Assembly: GCF_000717175.1 (NCBI RefSeq)
Contig: NZ_JNYD01000031.1
Location: forward strand, 1-64,000
DNA length: 64,000 nt
Origin: Pseudonocardia autotrophica
Lineage (GTDB): Bacteria > Actinomycetota > Actinomycetes > Mycobacteriales > Pseudonocardiaceae
Direction of reading: 5' to 3'
Shown here in pieces: positions 1 to 9,085 of this stretch (within the stretch, counting starts at the first letter, position 1; each line of letters opens with the position of its first letter). The notes under the pieces are model-generated. The model saw only the letters and a list, made by a program, of their open reading frames with translations. It did not search any database and was not told the DNA's origin. Made by a program: the position numbers and the translations under genes.

Positions 1-46
1 CCGACTGCTCCCGCATCTGGTCCGGGTACTTCCTCGGCGCTGCCAT
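1..46 (-). CDS. IS3-family transposase OrfA, N-terminal fragment (continues outside window)
   Basis: ATG at 46-44 followed by codons for MAAPRKYPDQMREQS, which is the usual N-terminus of IS3-family OrfA proteins (Pro-Arg-Lys-Tyr-Pro, then the first helix of an HTH_Tnp_1 DNA-binding domain). Only 15 codons are inside the window. OrfA normally binds the terminal repeats and is joined by programmed frameshifting to the DDE transposase OrfB, neither of which can be seen here. Confidence 0.7.
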   Translation of the reverse strand, partial: MAAPRKYPDQMREQS

Positions 47-74
47 AGCTCCGACCCTTCCGTGGGTTCAGAGC

Positions 75-98
75 CTCCACCAGACCCGGGGCGGTTCA
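75..98 (-). repeat. Terminal inverted repeat of the IS3-type element
   Basis: 24 nt reading TGAACCGCCCCGGGTCTGGT then GGAG on the minus strand. The element boundary is set at base 98 by the TGA start that is usual for this IS group. The matching right end is outside the window. Confidence 0.65.
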
Positions 99-309
99 CT
101 CCGGTCGCACACCCGCCTCGGCCCGCGCACAACCCTCCCCGGCGGCTCCTCACACCCGTCGACGACCTGCGGGACGCACGAGCGGGTGTGCCGAGGGGGA
201 GACGGGCGCACCGGCCGCCTGTCACGACGCACCCGAGCCGAAGCCCGCGACGCCGAGCCCCGCTGCACCGAGCTCCATCACATCGAGCCCGGCAGGCGGG
301 GTAGCGGAC

Positions 310-1122
310 TTACTCCCCCACCCTCACCTCGTCCCCCGCGCGAACCGTCCCACCCTGCACGACCTCGGCGTACACCCCTGCACAGGGCAGGAGGCCGAAG
401 CCGGGGACCTCGACCCGGTGGTCGAGGAGGGGGCGGACCGCGTCGGGAGCGCGGCCGAGCGAGCCGTGCTCCAGGGTCGGGACCGAGCAGCGCGGGGTGG
501 GCAGGGTGGCGCGCAGGCGCACCTCGCCGAGGGTGATCTCGGTGCCCGGCCAGTCGTTCTCCGCGAAGGGCGGATACCCCTCGGGGGTGTGGATGACGAC
601 GTTGGGTCGGTAGCGGATCGCCTCCGCCGCGCCGACGCCGATGGCGTCGAGCGTGGCGGTGGTGATCAGGTGCACCGGCGAGTGGTCGACGAAGGCGCCG
701 CCCGGGGTGCCCTGCGCGATCTCGAGGATCGCGTAGTCCACCTCGGCGTCGACCCCCTCGGCGAGCACGTCGACCGGGTCCGGCCGCTCGACCTCGGCGC
801 CCTCGGGACGCTTCCCCGACATCCGGACCCGCCGCCCGAGCAGCGCGGACAGCTCGTCGTCCGCCTCCGAGGCGTCGAGCGAACGTCCGTCCGGCAGGGT
901 GACCCGCACGCCGCCCGACGCGGTGGCGGAGCGGCACTGCAGCAGCTGCCGCCAGCGCCGCGGGTGCTTGGCCGTGGCCACCCGGCCGGTCTCCTCGTCG
1001 AGGAGCGCGAACCGGCGGTCCCCGGCGACGCCGAGCGGGCCGACCGCGATCTCCGCGACCGGCTCGCCCAGCATCGACTTGACCGGGTAGCGGTACAGGG
1101 CGGCGACGGTGCCGGCCGTCAT
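310..1122 (-). CDS. MOSC domain-containing protein
   Basis: 270 residues. The N-terminal MOSC beta-barrel (about residues 1-110) carries YPVKSMLGE at 12-20, and the C-terminal MOSC domain (about 120-265) carries the conserved Cys212 in TPRCSVPTL. MOSC proteins are molybdenum-cofactor sulfuration-like or N-hydroxylated-substrate reductase (mARC/YiiM-like) proteins; this one has no fused ferredoxin, so its partner is unknown. It starts 2 nt after the stop of the upstream solute-binding protein gene and is probably the last cistron of that operon, although a functional link to osmolyte uptake is not evident. Confidence 0.85.
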   Translation of the reverse strand: MTAGTVAALYRYPVKSMLGEPVAEIAVGPLGVAGDRRFALLDEETGRVATAKHPRRWRQLLQCRSATASGGVRVTLPDGRSLDASEADDELSALLGRRVRMSGKRPEGAEVERPDPVDVLAEGVDAEVDYAILEIAQGTPGGAFVDHSPVHLITTATLDAIGVGAAEAIRYRPNVVIHTPEGYPPFAENDWPGTEITLGEVRLRATLPTPRCSVPTLEHGSLGRAPDAVRPLLDHRVEVPGFGLLPCAGVYAEVVQGGTVRAGDEVRVGE

Positions 1123-1124
1123 CG

Positions 1125-2057
1125 TCAGAGCCCCTGCTGCGCGAGCCAGTTCTTGGCGACCGTGCCGACGTCGGGCTTGTCCGCGCCGTTGAGGGTGCGG
1201 TTGAGCTCGATGAGGCCCTCGGTCGTCAGCTTGGCCTGGACGGCGTTGAGCGCCTGCTTGACCGTGTCGTTGGCCTTGCTCGAGTTGATCAGCGGCACGA
1301 CGTTCTGGGCTGCGAAGTTGTTGTCCGGGTCGCCGAGCACCACGAACCCGCTGTCCTCGATGGTCGGGTCGGTGGTGAACAGGTCGGCCGCCTGGACGGT
1401 GCCGTCCTTGAGCGCGGCGACGGTCAGCGGGCCGCCGGTGTCGAGCGCCTTGAACTCCTTGAACTTCACGCCGTAGGTCTTCTCGATGCCGGGGATCCCG
1501 TCCGGCCGGGTCTGGAACTCGGACGGGCCGCCGAACGACGCCTGGCCGGCGATCGGGGCGAGGTCGCCGATGTTCTTCAGGTTGTTCTGCTGGGCGTACT
1601 CGCCGGTGACGACGACGGCGTCCTTGTTCTCGGCCGCCGCCTTGTCGAGCACCGTGAGCGGCGCCGGGACGGCCTTCTGCAGGGCCGCGTAGACGGCGTC
1701 GCCCTCGGTCTCGGTGGCGTTCTTGTTGATGTACTGCAGCAGCACGCCGGTGTAGTCCGGGATGAGGTCGATCGACCCGTCGGTGAGCGCCGGGAAGTAG
1801 ACCTCGCGGCTGCCGATGTTGAAGTTCCGCTCGACCTTCACGCCCTTGGCCTCGAGGGACTGGGCGTAGATCTCGGCGAGCACCTGGTTCTCCGGGAAGT
1901 CCGCGGAACCGATGCGGATGGTGTCCGACGCGGCCGGGGCCTGGCTGTTGCCCGACGCCAGCGGGTCGTTCGAGCCCCCGCCGCCACCGCAGGCGGTCAG
2001 CCCGAGGACCAGGGCCGCACCGGCGGCGACGAGGGTGAGGGGACGGGCGAGTTTCAC
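1125..2057 (-). CDS. Glycine betaine/choline-type ABC transporter substrate-binding lipoprotein
   Basis: 310 residues from the GTG at 2057, which overlaps the upstream permease stop as GTGA and is preceded by AGGAG. A signal peptide ends in the lipobox LGLTAC (Cys23) followed by a Gly-rich linker. The rest is an OpuAC/ProX-type periplasmic-binding fold (IRIGSADFPENQVLAEIYAQ, LIPDYTGVLLQYI). It should capture quaternary-ammonium osmolytes outside the membrane for the permease pair encoded upstream. An open frame extends further upstream in the same frame, but that part is antisense-like low-complexity sequence within the permease gene. The exact ligand cannot be read from sequence. Confidence 0.9.
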   Translation of the reverse strand: MKLARPLTLVAAGAALVLGLTACGGGGGSNDPLASGNSQAPAASDTIRIGSADFPENQVLAEIYAQSLEAKGVKVERNFNIGSREVYFPALTDGSIDLIPDYTGVLLQYINKNATETEGDAVYAALQKAVPAPLTVLDKAAAENKDAVVVTGEYAQQNNLKNIGDLAPIAGQASFGGPSEFQTRPDGIPGIEKTYGVKFKEFKALDTGGPLTVAALKDGTVQAADLFTTDPTIEDSGFVVLGDPDNNFAAQNVVPLINSSKANDTVKQALNAVQAKLTTEGLIELNRTLNGADKPDVGTVAKNWLAQQGL

Positions 2058-2812
2058 GGTTCTGCTCCTGCGGGCTCTCGGGTGGGGACGGGATCGGGGT
2101 GCGCGGAACCGGGGCCCGGCGCGGGGCGCCCGACGGTGGCGGTGGGCGAGCGGCGGCCGCCGCCGCGGAGCCCGGGCGAGACGACGGCGCGCTGCAGCAG
2201 CGCGAGCAGCCCCTCGACGACGAGCGCGAGGACGGCCACCAGGACCGCGCCTGCCGCCATCTGCGGGTACTCGCGGGTGCGCAGCCCGTCGATCAGGAAG
2301 CGGCCGAGGCCGCCGAAGCTCACGTACGCGGCGACGGCGGCGGTCGCGATGACCTGCAGCGCCGCGCTGCGGAACCCGCCGAGGATCAGCGGGAGCGCGT
2401 TGGGCAGCTCGACCTTGGTCAGCACCTGCCACTCGCGCATCCCCATGCCGCGCGCCGCGTCGACCGCGCCGGGGTCGACGTTGCGCACGCCGGAGTAGGC
2501 GCCGGCCAGCAGCGGCGGGACCGCGAGCACGGCGAGCGCGAGGGTGACCGGGAGCAGCCCGATCCCCATCAGCAGCACGAGCAGGGTCAGCAGGCCGAGC
2601 TCGGGCAGCGCGCGCAGCCCGTTGGCGGTGCCGACGATCAGGAAGCCGCCCTTGCGCGAGTGTCCGACGAGCGCCCCGATCGGCAGGGCCACCACGGCGC
2701 CGAGCGCCAGGGCGAGGATCGAGTACCAGAGGTGCTCGACGAGCCGGGCCGGGATGCCGGCGGGCCCGCTCCAGTGCGCCGGGTCGGCGAGCCAGGAGAA
2801 GAGGGCGTTCAC
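2054..2812 (-). CDS. ABC transporter permease, OpuC/ProW type (second permease)
   Basis: 252 residues with about five or six hydrophobic segments and the BPD_transp_1 coupling region (EWQVLTKVELPNALPLILGG), the EAA-like loop that docks onto the ATPase. It overlaps the preceding permease by ATGA and the following lipoprotein gene by GTGA, so the four transporter cistrons are translationally coupled. The Arg/Pro-rich C-terminal tail after about residue 215 (RGGGRRSPTATVGRP) is not part of the core fold and is probably a disordered cytoplasmic tail. Confidence 0.9.
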   Translation of the reverse strand: MNALFSWLADPAHWSGPAGIPARLVEHLWYSILALALGAVVALPIGALVGHSRKGGFLIVGTANGLRALPELGLLTLLVLLMGIGLLPVTLALAVLAVPPLLAGAYSGVRNVDPGAVDAARGMGMREWQVLTKVELPNALPLILGGFRSAALQVIATAAVAAYVSFGGLGRFLIDGLRTREYPQMAAGAVLVAVLALVVEGLLALLQRAVVSPGLRGGGRRSPTATVGRPAPGPGSAHPDPVPTREPAGAEP

Positions 2813-3459
2813 GCGTTCGCCCCCGCCCGGGTCCAGGGCGTGCTGACCCGCCCGATCAGGACGAGCATCCCGTCGACGACCAGCGCCAGCAGCAGGATCA
2901 GCACGATGCCGGTGACGATCTCCAGCGGGAAGTTGCGCTGGTAGCCCTCGGTGAACAGCTGCCCCAGCCCGCCGACGCCGATCAGCGCGCCGACCGACAC
3001 GAGGCTGATGTTCGACACCGCGGCGACCCGCAGCCCCGCGATCAGCACGGGCACCGCCAGCGGCAGCTCGACCGACACGAACCGCCGGCCCGGCCGGTAC
3101 CCCATCGCGGTGGCCGCGGCGACGACCAGCGACGGGACGGCGCCGAGCGCGTCGGCCACCGAGCGGACCAGCAGGGCGACGGTGTAGATCGTGAGCGCGA
3201 CGACGACGTTGAGCGGGTCGAGGATGCGGGTGCCGATGATCGCCGGCAGCACGATGAACAGCGCCAGCGACGGGATCGTGTAGAGCACGCTGGCCGCGGG
3301 CACGAGCACCGTGCGCAGCGCCCGGTTCCCGGCGGCGGCCCAGCCGATCGGGACGGCGAGCACCAGCCCGATCAGCACCGGGACCAGCGCGAGGACCACG
3401 TGCTCGCCGAGGAGCTCGCCGAGCATGCCGAGATTGCGTGGGATCCAGTCCCAGACCAT
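2809..3459 (-). CDS. ABC transporter permease, OpuC/ProW type (first permease)
   Basis: 216 residues from the ATG at 3459 (MVWDWIPRNLGMLGELLGEH), which shares one base with the stop of the upstream ATPase (TGATG). Five hydrophobic spans are visible and the coupling loop reads GRRFVSVELPLAVPVLIAGL. Its length fits single-domain OpuCB/OpuCD-type permeases. It should form the transmembrane heterodimer with the next cistron. An in-frame extension further upstream runs through the ATPase gene in another frame and is not coding, so this is not a fusion protein. Confidence 0.9.
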   Translation of the reverse strand: MVWDWIPRNLGMLGELLGEHVVLALVPVLIGLVLAVPIGWAAAGNRALRTVLVPAASVLYTIPSLALFIVLPAIIGTRILDPLNVVVALTIYTVALLVRSVADALGAVPSLVVAAATAMGYRPGRRFVSVELPLAVPVLIAGLRVAAVSNISLVSVGALIGVGGLGQLFTEGYQRNFPLEIVTGIVLILLLALVVDGMLVLIGRVSTPWTRAGANA

Positions 3460-4529
3460 CAGGCCGCCTCGTCCGCCCGGGAGGCGGCGAGCGCCCTCAG
3501 CACGTCGTCGGCGCTCAGCGCGCCCGCGACGCGACCGTCCCCGTCGACCGCGACCCCGCGGCCCGACGGCGAGGACAGCGCGGCGTCGAGCGCGCTGCGC
3601 AGCGAGCCCGACCCGACCTCGTAGAGCGACCCGCCCGGCAGGACGGCCGACTGCTCGACCGTCCCCTCGCCGCTCACCCAGCCGACCGGGCGACCGTCCG
3701 CGTCGGCGACGAGCGACCAGCCCTCGGGCGCGGAGTCGCCGACGCGCACGGTGGGCAGCTCGGTGAGCGGCAGCTCGTCGGACAGGAAGCCCAGCTTGCG
3801 GTAGCCGCGGTCGCGGCCGACGAACCCGTCGACGAACCCGTCCGCCGGGCGGTCGAGCAGGACACCCGGCTCGTCGTACTGCGCGAGGACGCCGCCGGTG
3901 CGGAACACCGCGACCTTGTCGCCGAGCTTCACGGCCTCGTCGATGTCGTGGGTGACGAACACGATCGTCTTGCCCAGCTCCCCCTGCAGCCGCAGCAGCT
4001 CCTCCTGCAGGCTCTCCCGCACCACCGGGTCGACCGCGCTGAACGGCTCGTCCATCAGCAGCACGGGCGGGTCCGCGGCCAGCGCGCGGGCCACGCCGAC
4101 GCGCTGCTGCTGACCGCCGGACAGCTGGGCCGGGTAGCGGGCGGCCATCTCCGGCGCCAGGCCCACGACCTCCATCAGCTCGTCCGCCCGCGCCCGCGCC
4201 CTGCGCTTGTTCCAGCCGAGCAGCAGCGGGACGGTGGCGATGTTGTCCCGGATCGTCTTGTGCGGGAACAGCCCGGCCTGCTGGATCACGTAGCCGATAC
4301 CGCGGCGCAGCTCCGCGGGGTCGCCGGCCATCACGTCCCGCCCGTCGACGGTGACCGTGCCCTCGGTCGGTGCGACCATCCTGTTGATCATCCGGAGCGA
4401 CGTGGTCTTGCCACAGCCGGACGGCCCGACGAAGACGGTCACCTTCCCGGCCTCCACCGTCAGGTCCAGCCCGTCGACCGCGACGGTCCCGTCCGGGAAC
4501 CGCTTCGTCACGCCGCGGAACTCGATCAC
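3459..4529 (-). CDS. Glycine betaine/choline-type ABC transporter ATPase with CBS domains
   Basis: 356 residues from the GTG at 4529, chosen because GAGGGG lies about 9 nt upstream and the domain begins at IEFRGVTKRFPDG; an in-frame ATG at 4598 is possible but adds an unconserved stretch. Walker A GPSGCGKT is at 35-42, the ABC signature LSGGQQQR at 136-143 and Walker B LLMDEP at 157-162. The C-terminal ~110 residues form a degenerate CBS pair, which in OpuA-type transporters senses ionic strength or nucleotides. It is the first gene of the osmolyte-uptake operon. Confidence 0.9.
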   Translation of the reverse strand: MIEFRGVTKRFPDGTVAVDGLDLTVEAGKVTVFVGPSGCGKTTSLRMINRMVAPTEGTVTVDGRDVMAGDPAELRRGIGYVIQQAGLFPHKTIRDNIATVPLLLGWNKRRARARADELMEVVGLAPEMAARYPAQLSGGQQQRVGVARALAADPPVLLMDEPFSAVDPVVRESLQEELLRLQGELGKTIVFVTHDIDEAVKLGDKVAVFRTGGVLAQYDEPGVLLDRPADGFVDGFVGRDRGYRKLGFLSDELPLTELPTVRVGDSAPEGWSLVADADGRPVGWVSGEGTVEQSAVLPGGSLYEVGSGSLRSALDAALSSPSGRGVAVDGDGRVAGALSADDVLRALAASRADEAA

Positions 4530-4660
4530 GCGGGGTTTCCCCTCGTCCCGGCGCCCGCCTTCCGGCCGCCATGGTGCGACGAGGCTATCCGGAGGCACCG
4601 ACAGGAGCGAGCCGGATGACCAAGTGTGACCGCCCCGCGACCCGTCCGGTCATTCGGCGC

Positions 4661-7600
4661 TCAGGCTCCCACGGACCGGGCGGGGGTCGGCAGCCTGCCG
4701 TCCGCGAGCACCCGGTGCAGGTCCTGCGGCGGCAGCGGCCGGGAGAACAGCCAGCCCTGGTAGGCGTCGACGCCGAGGCCGCGGAGCACGTGGAACTGCT
4801 CGGCCGTCTCGACCCCCTCGGCCACCGTGGTCCGGCCCATCGCGCGGGCCATGTCGACGACGGCCCGGGCGACCGCGAAGTCCGCCGGGTCGGACCCCAC
4901 CCCGGTGACGAACGCCCGGTCCACCTTCACCGTCTGGGTGGGCAGCTCCTTGAGCCGGGCCAGCGAGGAGTAGCCGGTGCCGAAGTCGTCGACGGCGAAC
5001 CGGACGCCGCGCGCGGTGAGCTCGGCCATGACGTCCCGCGCCGCCCGGGGCAGCGCGACCAGGCTGGTCTCCACGAGCTCGAGGATCAGCCGGTCCCAGG
5101 GCAGGCCGGAGGCGGAGACGATCCGGGTCACCTCGTCGAGGAACCCCGGCTCGCTGGGCAGCAGGCCGGCGAGGTTCACGGCCACCGCGGCGCGCCCGGG
5201 CCAGGTCGCGGCCTCGTTGACCGCGGTCCGCAGCACCCACAGGTCGAGGTCGCGCAGCATGCCGGCGCGCTCGGCGACCGGCAGGAAGTCGCCCGGCGGG
5301 ATCATCCCGCGCTCCGGGTGCGGCCAGCGGACCAGCGCCTCCGCGGAGACCACCCAGCCGTCCGGCCCGACGACGGGCTGGTACTGCAGCGCCAGCCGGT
5401 CCTCGGTCAGCGCGGCGCGCAGCTCGCCCTCGATCTCGAGCTGCCGGTCGGCCGACCCCACGACGGTCGGCGACGCGGTGGCGACCCCGCCCCGGTCCGT
5501 GCGCTTGGCCTCGTGCATCGCGAGCTCGGCGAACCGGAGCAGGTCGCCGGCCTCGACGGGTCCGTCCGGCCGGGCGTCCGGCGTCGCGACGCCGACGGTG
5601 GCGGTGAGCTGCACCGGCCGCCCGTGCACGCTCAGCGTGCCGCCCATGAGCTCGGCGACGGTGCGCGCCAGGGCCTCGGGCCCGCCGGTCAGGTCGTGGT
5701 CGGCGCAGATCACGACGAACTCGTCCCCGGCCAGCCGGGCCGGCGTGCAGCCGACGGGCAGCTGCCGGCGCAGCCGGGTGGCCGTGGTGACCAGCAGCTC
5801 GTCGCCCGCCTCGTGGCCGAGGGAGGAGTTGACGCGGGCGAAGTCGTCGAGGTCGCCGCAGACCACGGCGACCCGGTGCCCGTCCGGCCCGGCGAGCAGG
5901 TCGGCGACGAGGTCGAGCGCGGCCGCGCGGTTCGGCAGCCGGGTCAGGAGATCGACGGCGGTGCCCGCCTCGCGCGACGGCGCCGCCGGGGCGATCTCGG
6001 TGGCCACGACCAGCCAGAACGGGTCCCCGTCGTCGGACGTCGAGGCGGTGACCGCGAGCGCGACGGTCACCCGGGTCCCGTCGCCCCGCAGCAGGGTGAC
6101 GGCCGAGAGCCGGTAGCCGTGCCCGCCACCGGTGGGGATGCGGCGCAGCCAGCCGGGCAGCATCGCCGGCGCGGCGTCGGGCTGCGGCTCGGCGTCGGCG
6201 GTCAGGTCGAGCGCGGTGCGGCCGCGCAGCTCCGCCAGCGGCCGGCCGAGCAGCGCGCAGAAGGCCTCGTTGGCGTCGGCGAGCCGGCCGGCGGCGTCGA
6301 ACAGGCCCACGCCGTCGGGCACCGTGGAGAGCAGGTCGGCGAAGCGCCGCGCGGAGTGGCGGCCGCCCTCGGCGAGCCGCTGCGCGGTCACGTCGCGCAC
6401 CATCCCGGCCAGCCGGACGGGCAGGCCGTCGGGACCACGCTCCACGCCGGCCCGGCAGCTGAGCACCCGGTCGCCCGGCAGCCGCAGCTCGACGTGGTGG
6501 TCGGTCGGCCCCGAGCCGGTGCGCAGCGCCCGGCAGAGCGCGGCCACCTGCTCGCCCTCGACCGGCCCGTGCGGACCGTCCGGGACCACGCCGACGTCCC
6601 GGTACAGCTCCTCGAGCGAGGCGCTCCGCCGGAAGGTGGCCGTGGCCAGCTCGAACGTCCAGGTGCCGACACGGGCCAGCCGCTCCAGCTCGGCGGTCCA
6701 GCGCCGGTCGCCGCGGTCCCGCTCGCCCAGCTCGACGAGGACGACGGTGTGCAGGTCGCCCGGCAGGTCCCAGCGGACCGCGCGCACCCGGACCGTGGTG
6801 CCGTCCGCGCGCCGCAGGCGGGCGTCGGCGTCGGGCCCGTCGAGCAGCCGGTCCAGCCGCACGCCCAGCGGGTCCGCCGGCCGGCCCGCGAGCTGCAGGA
6901 AGGCGTCGTTGACCCGGAGGATCCGGTCCGCGCCGTCGCACACCACGGCGGGCGCTGCCGGCAGCGGCACGACGTCGATCCTCTCGCCGAACAGGGCCGA
7001 CGGCGGCAGGGCCGCGGTGCCGAAGGCGACGTCCCGCAGGGCGGGCGGCACCGACGGCAAGCCGCCGGGGTCGGTCGTCCCCGGTTCGAGCGGGAGCGCG
7101 TGCGGGCCGCTGATCTGCTCAGGCGGGGCGACGAGCTGCACCGCGCCGGGATCGGTGCGCACCTCGGGCTCGCCCGGCTCCTCGCGCTCGGCCAGGGAGC
7201 GGCCGAGCGAGCCCGACGCCGGGCGGCGGGTCTGGCCCGGCACCTGGCCGCCGGACGGCGCGGAGATCGCCCGGGCGAGGCGGTCGGCGAAACGGGCCTG
7301 CTCGGGCCGCGGCGCGACGTTGTCCGCCCGCCGGCGGTCGAGCCGGCGCACCGGGCCGGGCAGGTCGGTGCCGCCCGGTCCGGGGTGCCGCCCGTCCGAC
7401 GGGTCGACGCCGTACCCGTCCTCGACCGGGTCCGGGTCGGCCCCGTCGGGGACGCCCGACCGGGCAGGCTCGTCCGCCGCCTCGCCGCGCCCTCCGAAGC
7501 CGCTCACCCGCGCCCCCCACGTGCTCGCCGTGTGTTCCGGGGCCCGGGAGGCCCCGTCACGGAGCACAACGAGCGACTGCTCCACTCGATCCGGGGACAC
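4661..7600 (-). CDS. Triple-PAS GGDEF-EAL cyclic-di-GMP turnover protein
   Basis: 979 residues from the ATG at 7600; a GTG at 7507 (after a G-run) would remove 31 residues. The N-terminal ~200 residues are Pro/Gly/Arg-rich and look disordered. Three PAS-like domains follow (about 208-295, 300-410, 415-540), then GGDEF (about 545-705, TRLPNR at 553, signature AGDEF at 624-628) and EAL (about 720-970, EALVRW at 754, LELVET, DDFGTG at 871-876, VKVDRAF, AEGVET). The EAL residues for metal and substrate look complete, so phosphodiesterase activity is likely; the AGDEF variant is often still active. No transmembrane segment is seen, so it is probably cytosolic, sensing through PAS. Confidence 0.93.
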   Translation of the reverse strand: MSPDRVEQSLVVLRDGASRAPEHTASTWGARVSGFGGRGEAADEPARSGVPDGADPDPVEDGYGVDPSDGRHPGPGGTDLPGPVRRLDRRRADNVAPRPEQARFADRLARAISAPSGGQVPGQTRRPASGSLGRSLAEREEPGEPEVRTDPGAVQLVAPPEQISGPHALPLEPGTTDPGGLPSVPPALRDVAFGTAALPPSALFGERIDVVPLPAAPAVVCDGADRILRVNDAFLQLAGRPADPLGVRLDRLLDGPDADARLRRADGTTVRVRAVRWDLPGDLHTVVLVELGERDRGDRRWTAELERLARVGTWTFELATATFRRSASLEELYRDVGVVPDGPHGPVEGEQVAALCRALRTGSGPTDHHVELRLPGDRVLSCRAGVERGPDGLPVRLAGMVRDVTAQRLAEGGRHSARRFADLLSTVPDGVGLFDAAGRLADANEAFCALLGRPLAELRGRTALDLTADAEPQPDAAPAMLPGWLRRIPTGGGHGYRLSAVTLLRGDGTRVTVALAVTASTSDDGDPFWLVVATEIAPAAPSREAGTAVDLLTRLPNRAAALDLVADLLAGPDGHRVAVVCGDLDDFARVNSSLGHEAGDELLVTTATRLRRQLPVGCTPARLAGDEFVVICADHDLTGGPEALARTVAELMGGTLSVHGRPVQLTATVGVATPDARPDGPVEAGDLLRFAELAMHEAKRTDRGGVATASPTVVGSADRQLEIEGELRAALTEDRLALQYQPVVGPDGWVVSAEALVRWPHPERGMIPPGDFLPVAERAGMLRDLDLWVLRTAVNEAATWPGRAAVAVNLAGLLPSEPGFLDEVTRIVSASGLPWDRLILELVETSLVALPRAARDVMAELTARGVRFAVDDFGTGYSSLARLKELPTQTVKVDRAFVTGVGSDPADFAVARAVVDMARAMGRTTVAEGVETAEQFHVLRGLGVDAYQGWLFSRPLPPQDLHRVLADGRLPTPARSVGA

Positions 7601-7699
7601 CGCTCGAACGGACTACTCCGACCCGAGTGAGTTACGGCACTTGCCTACACTCTCCGTGATCAGGTCGACCGAGCGGAGGAAGAACGCCAGGTAGGACCC

Positions 7700-8914
7700 C
7701 TATCGGCGATCACCCTCCGTGACACCGGCGGCCGGGTCGCGGCGGGCGGCCTCGGCCACGGCGGCCGCCACCTCGGGCGCGACCCGCGGGTCGAACGGGC
7801 TGGGCACGATCCGGTCGGCCGCGAGGTCGTCGGCGGCCACCGAGAAGATCGCGTTCGCGGCTGCCAGCTTCATGCCCTCGGTGATCCGGCGGGCGCCGGC
7901 GTCGAGCGCCCCGCGGAACACCCCGGGGAAGGCCAGCACGTTGTTGATCTGGTTCGGGAAGTCGCTGCGCCCGGTGGCGACGACCGCGGCGTACCGCGCG
8001 GCGATCTCCGGGTGGACCTCCGGGTCCGGGTTGGACAGCGCGAACACAAAGGAGTCCGGCGCCATCGTGGCCAGGACCTCCTCGGGCAGGGTGGCGCTGG
8101 AGAGCCCGACGAACACGTCGGCGCCGCGCAGCGCGTCGGCCAGGCCGCCGGTGACCCGGCGGGGGTTGGTCTCGGCCGCGAGCGTGCCCTTCTCCCCGCC
8201 GCGGGCGGTGTCGATGATCCCCCGGGAGTCGAGGACGACCACGTCGGACGCCCCGCCGGCCAGCAGGATGCGTGCGCACGCCACGCCCGCGGCGCCCGCG
8301 CCGGAGATCACGACCTTGAGGCTGCGCAGGTCCCGCGCGGTGGCGGCGCAGGCGCCCTGCAGCGCGGCGAGCAGCACGATCGCGGTGCCGTGCTGGTCGT
8401 CGTGCATGACCGGGCAGTCCAGGGCCTCGACGAGCTTGCGCTCCAGTTCGAAGCAGCGCGGCGCCGAGACGTCCTCGAGGTTGACCGCGCCGAAGCTCGG
8501 CCGCAGCCGGACGAGGGTCTCGACGATCTCGTCGACGTCCGTGGTGTCCAGGACCAGCGGGATCGAGTCGAGCTCGCCGAAGGTCTTGAACAGCGCGGAC
8601 TTGCCCTCCATCACCGGCAGCGACGCGCGCGGGCCGATGTCGCCGAGGCCGAGGACGGCGGTGCCGTCGCTGACCACCGCGACCAGCCGGTCGGTCCAGG
8701 TGTAGCGACGGGCCAGCGCGGGCTCGGCAGCGATCGCGCGGCTCACCTCGGCCACACCCGGGGTGTAGGCGATGGCCAGGTCGCGGGCGTCGCGCAGCGG
8801 CGCGGACAGCCCGGTGGCCAGCTTGCCGCCCTCGTGCGAGGCGAAGATCTCCTCGCGGGTCGGGGCGGACGTGGACAGGTCCGAGGACAGGGTGCGCTCC
8901 GGGGAAACGGTCAT
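7700..8914 (-). CDS. NAD(P)-dependent malic enzyme
   Basis: 404 residues, the short bacterial malic-enzyme form. The catalytic Tyr50 lies in AIAYTPGVAEVS and the catalytic Lys105 in PVMEGKSALFK; metal-binding VMHDDQHGTA follows, and the Rossmann motif ISGAGAAGVACARIL is near residue 200. It oxidatively decarboxylates malate to pyruvate, giving NAD(P)H. It is isolated from its neighbours by 99 nt downstream and 171 nt upstream, so it is probably monocistronic. Cofactor preference (NAD or NADP) cannot be decided from sequence by eye. Confidence 0.93.
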   Translation of the reverse strand: MTVSPERTLSSDLSTSAPTREEIFASHEGGKLATGLSAPLRDARDLAIAYTPGVAEVSRAIAAEPALARRYTWTDRLVAVVSDGTAVLGLGDIGPRASLPVMEGKSALFKTFGELDSIPLVLDTTDVDEIVETLVRLRPSFGAVNLEDVSAPRCFELERKLVEALDCPVMHDDQHGTAIVLLAALQGACAATARDLRSLKVVISGAGAAGVACARILLAGGASDVVVLDSRGIIDTARGGEKGTLAAETNPRRVTGGLADALRGADVFVGLSSATLPEEVLATMAPDSFVFALSNPDPEVHPEIAARYAAVVATGRSDFPNQINNVLAFPGVFRGALDAGARRITEGMKLAAANAIFSVAADDLAADRIVPSPFDPRVAPEVAAAVAEAARRDPAAGVTEGDRR

Positions 8915-9085
8915 GGCAGGACTCCGGTACGGGTGCGGTGGACGCTCGCGCGCGTCCCTACTCGCCGTGCACCGGGGGCAGGGTCTCGCCGGATCGGTGC
9001 CGGACGGCCCCCTCGCCGCGGCCCCGCGGGATGCGGCGGGGTGATGCGAGGGATCGGCTGTCGGGTACTGGCTGACGACCGTACC

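Larger units (their letters stand above)
1..98 (-). mobile_element. Edge of an IS3-family insertion sequence (cut by window end)
   Basis: The minus strand from base 98 opens with TGAACCGCCCCGGGTCTGG and continues GTGGAG, the typical terminal inverted repeat of many actinobacterial IS3-family elements. About 30 nt further in begins a transposase OrfA-like reading frame. The rest of the element, including the second inverted repeat, lies left of the window, so integrity cannot be judged. No target duplication can be checked because only one end is visible. The assignment is from pattern recognition of the terminus plus the transposase N-terminus. Confidence 0.75.

Noticed and set aside
99..309. 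Stretch between the IS end and the MOSC gene
   Set aside because: Open frames on both strands are low-complexity and without ribosome-binding sites; nothing supportable was found.
2809..4572. Apparent fusion of an Arg-rich domain with the first permease
   Set aside because: The upstream half runs through the ATPase gene in another frame; the permease has its own ATG in the TGATG overlap.
4571..7630. A 1019-codon open frame on the plus strand opposite the GGDEF-EAL gene
   Set aside because: It is an antisense frame of a clear GGDEF-EAL gene, rich in Arg/Gly/Pro/Val with no domain; such long frames are usual in DNA above 70 % GC.
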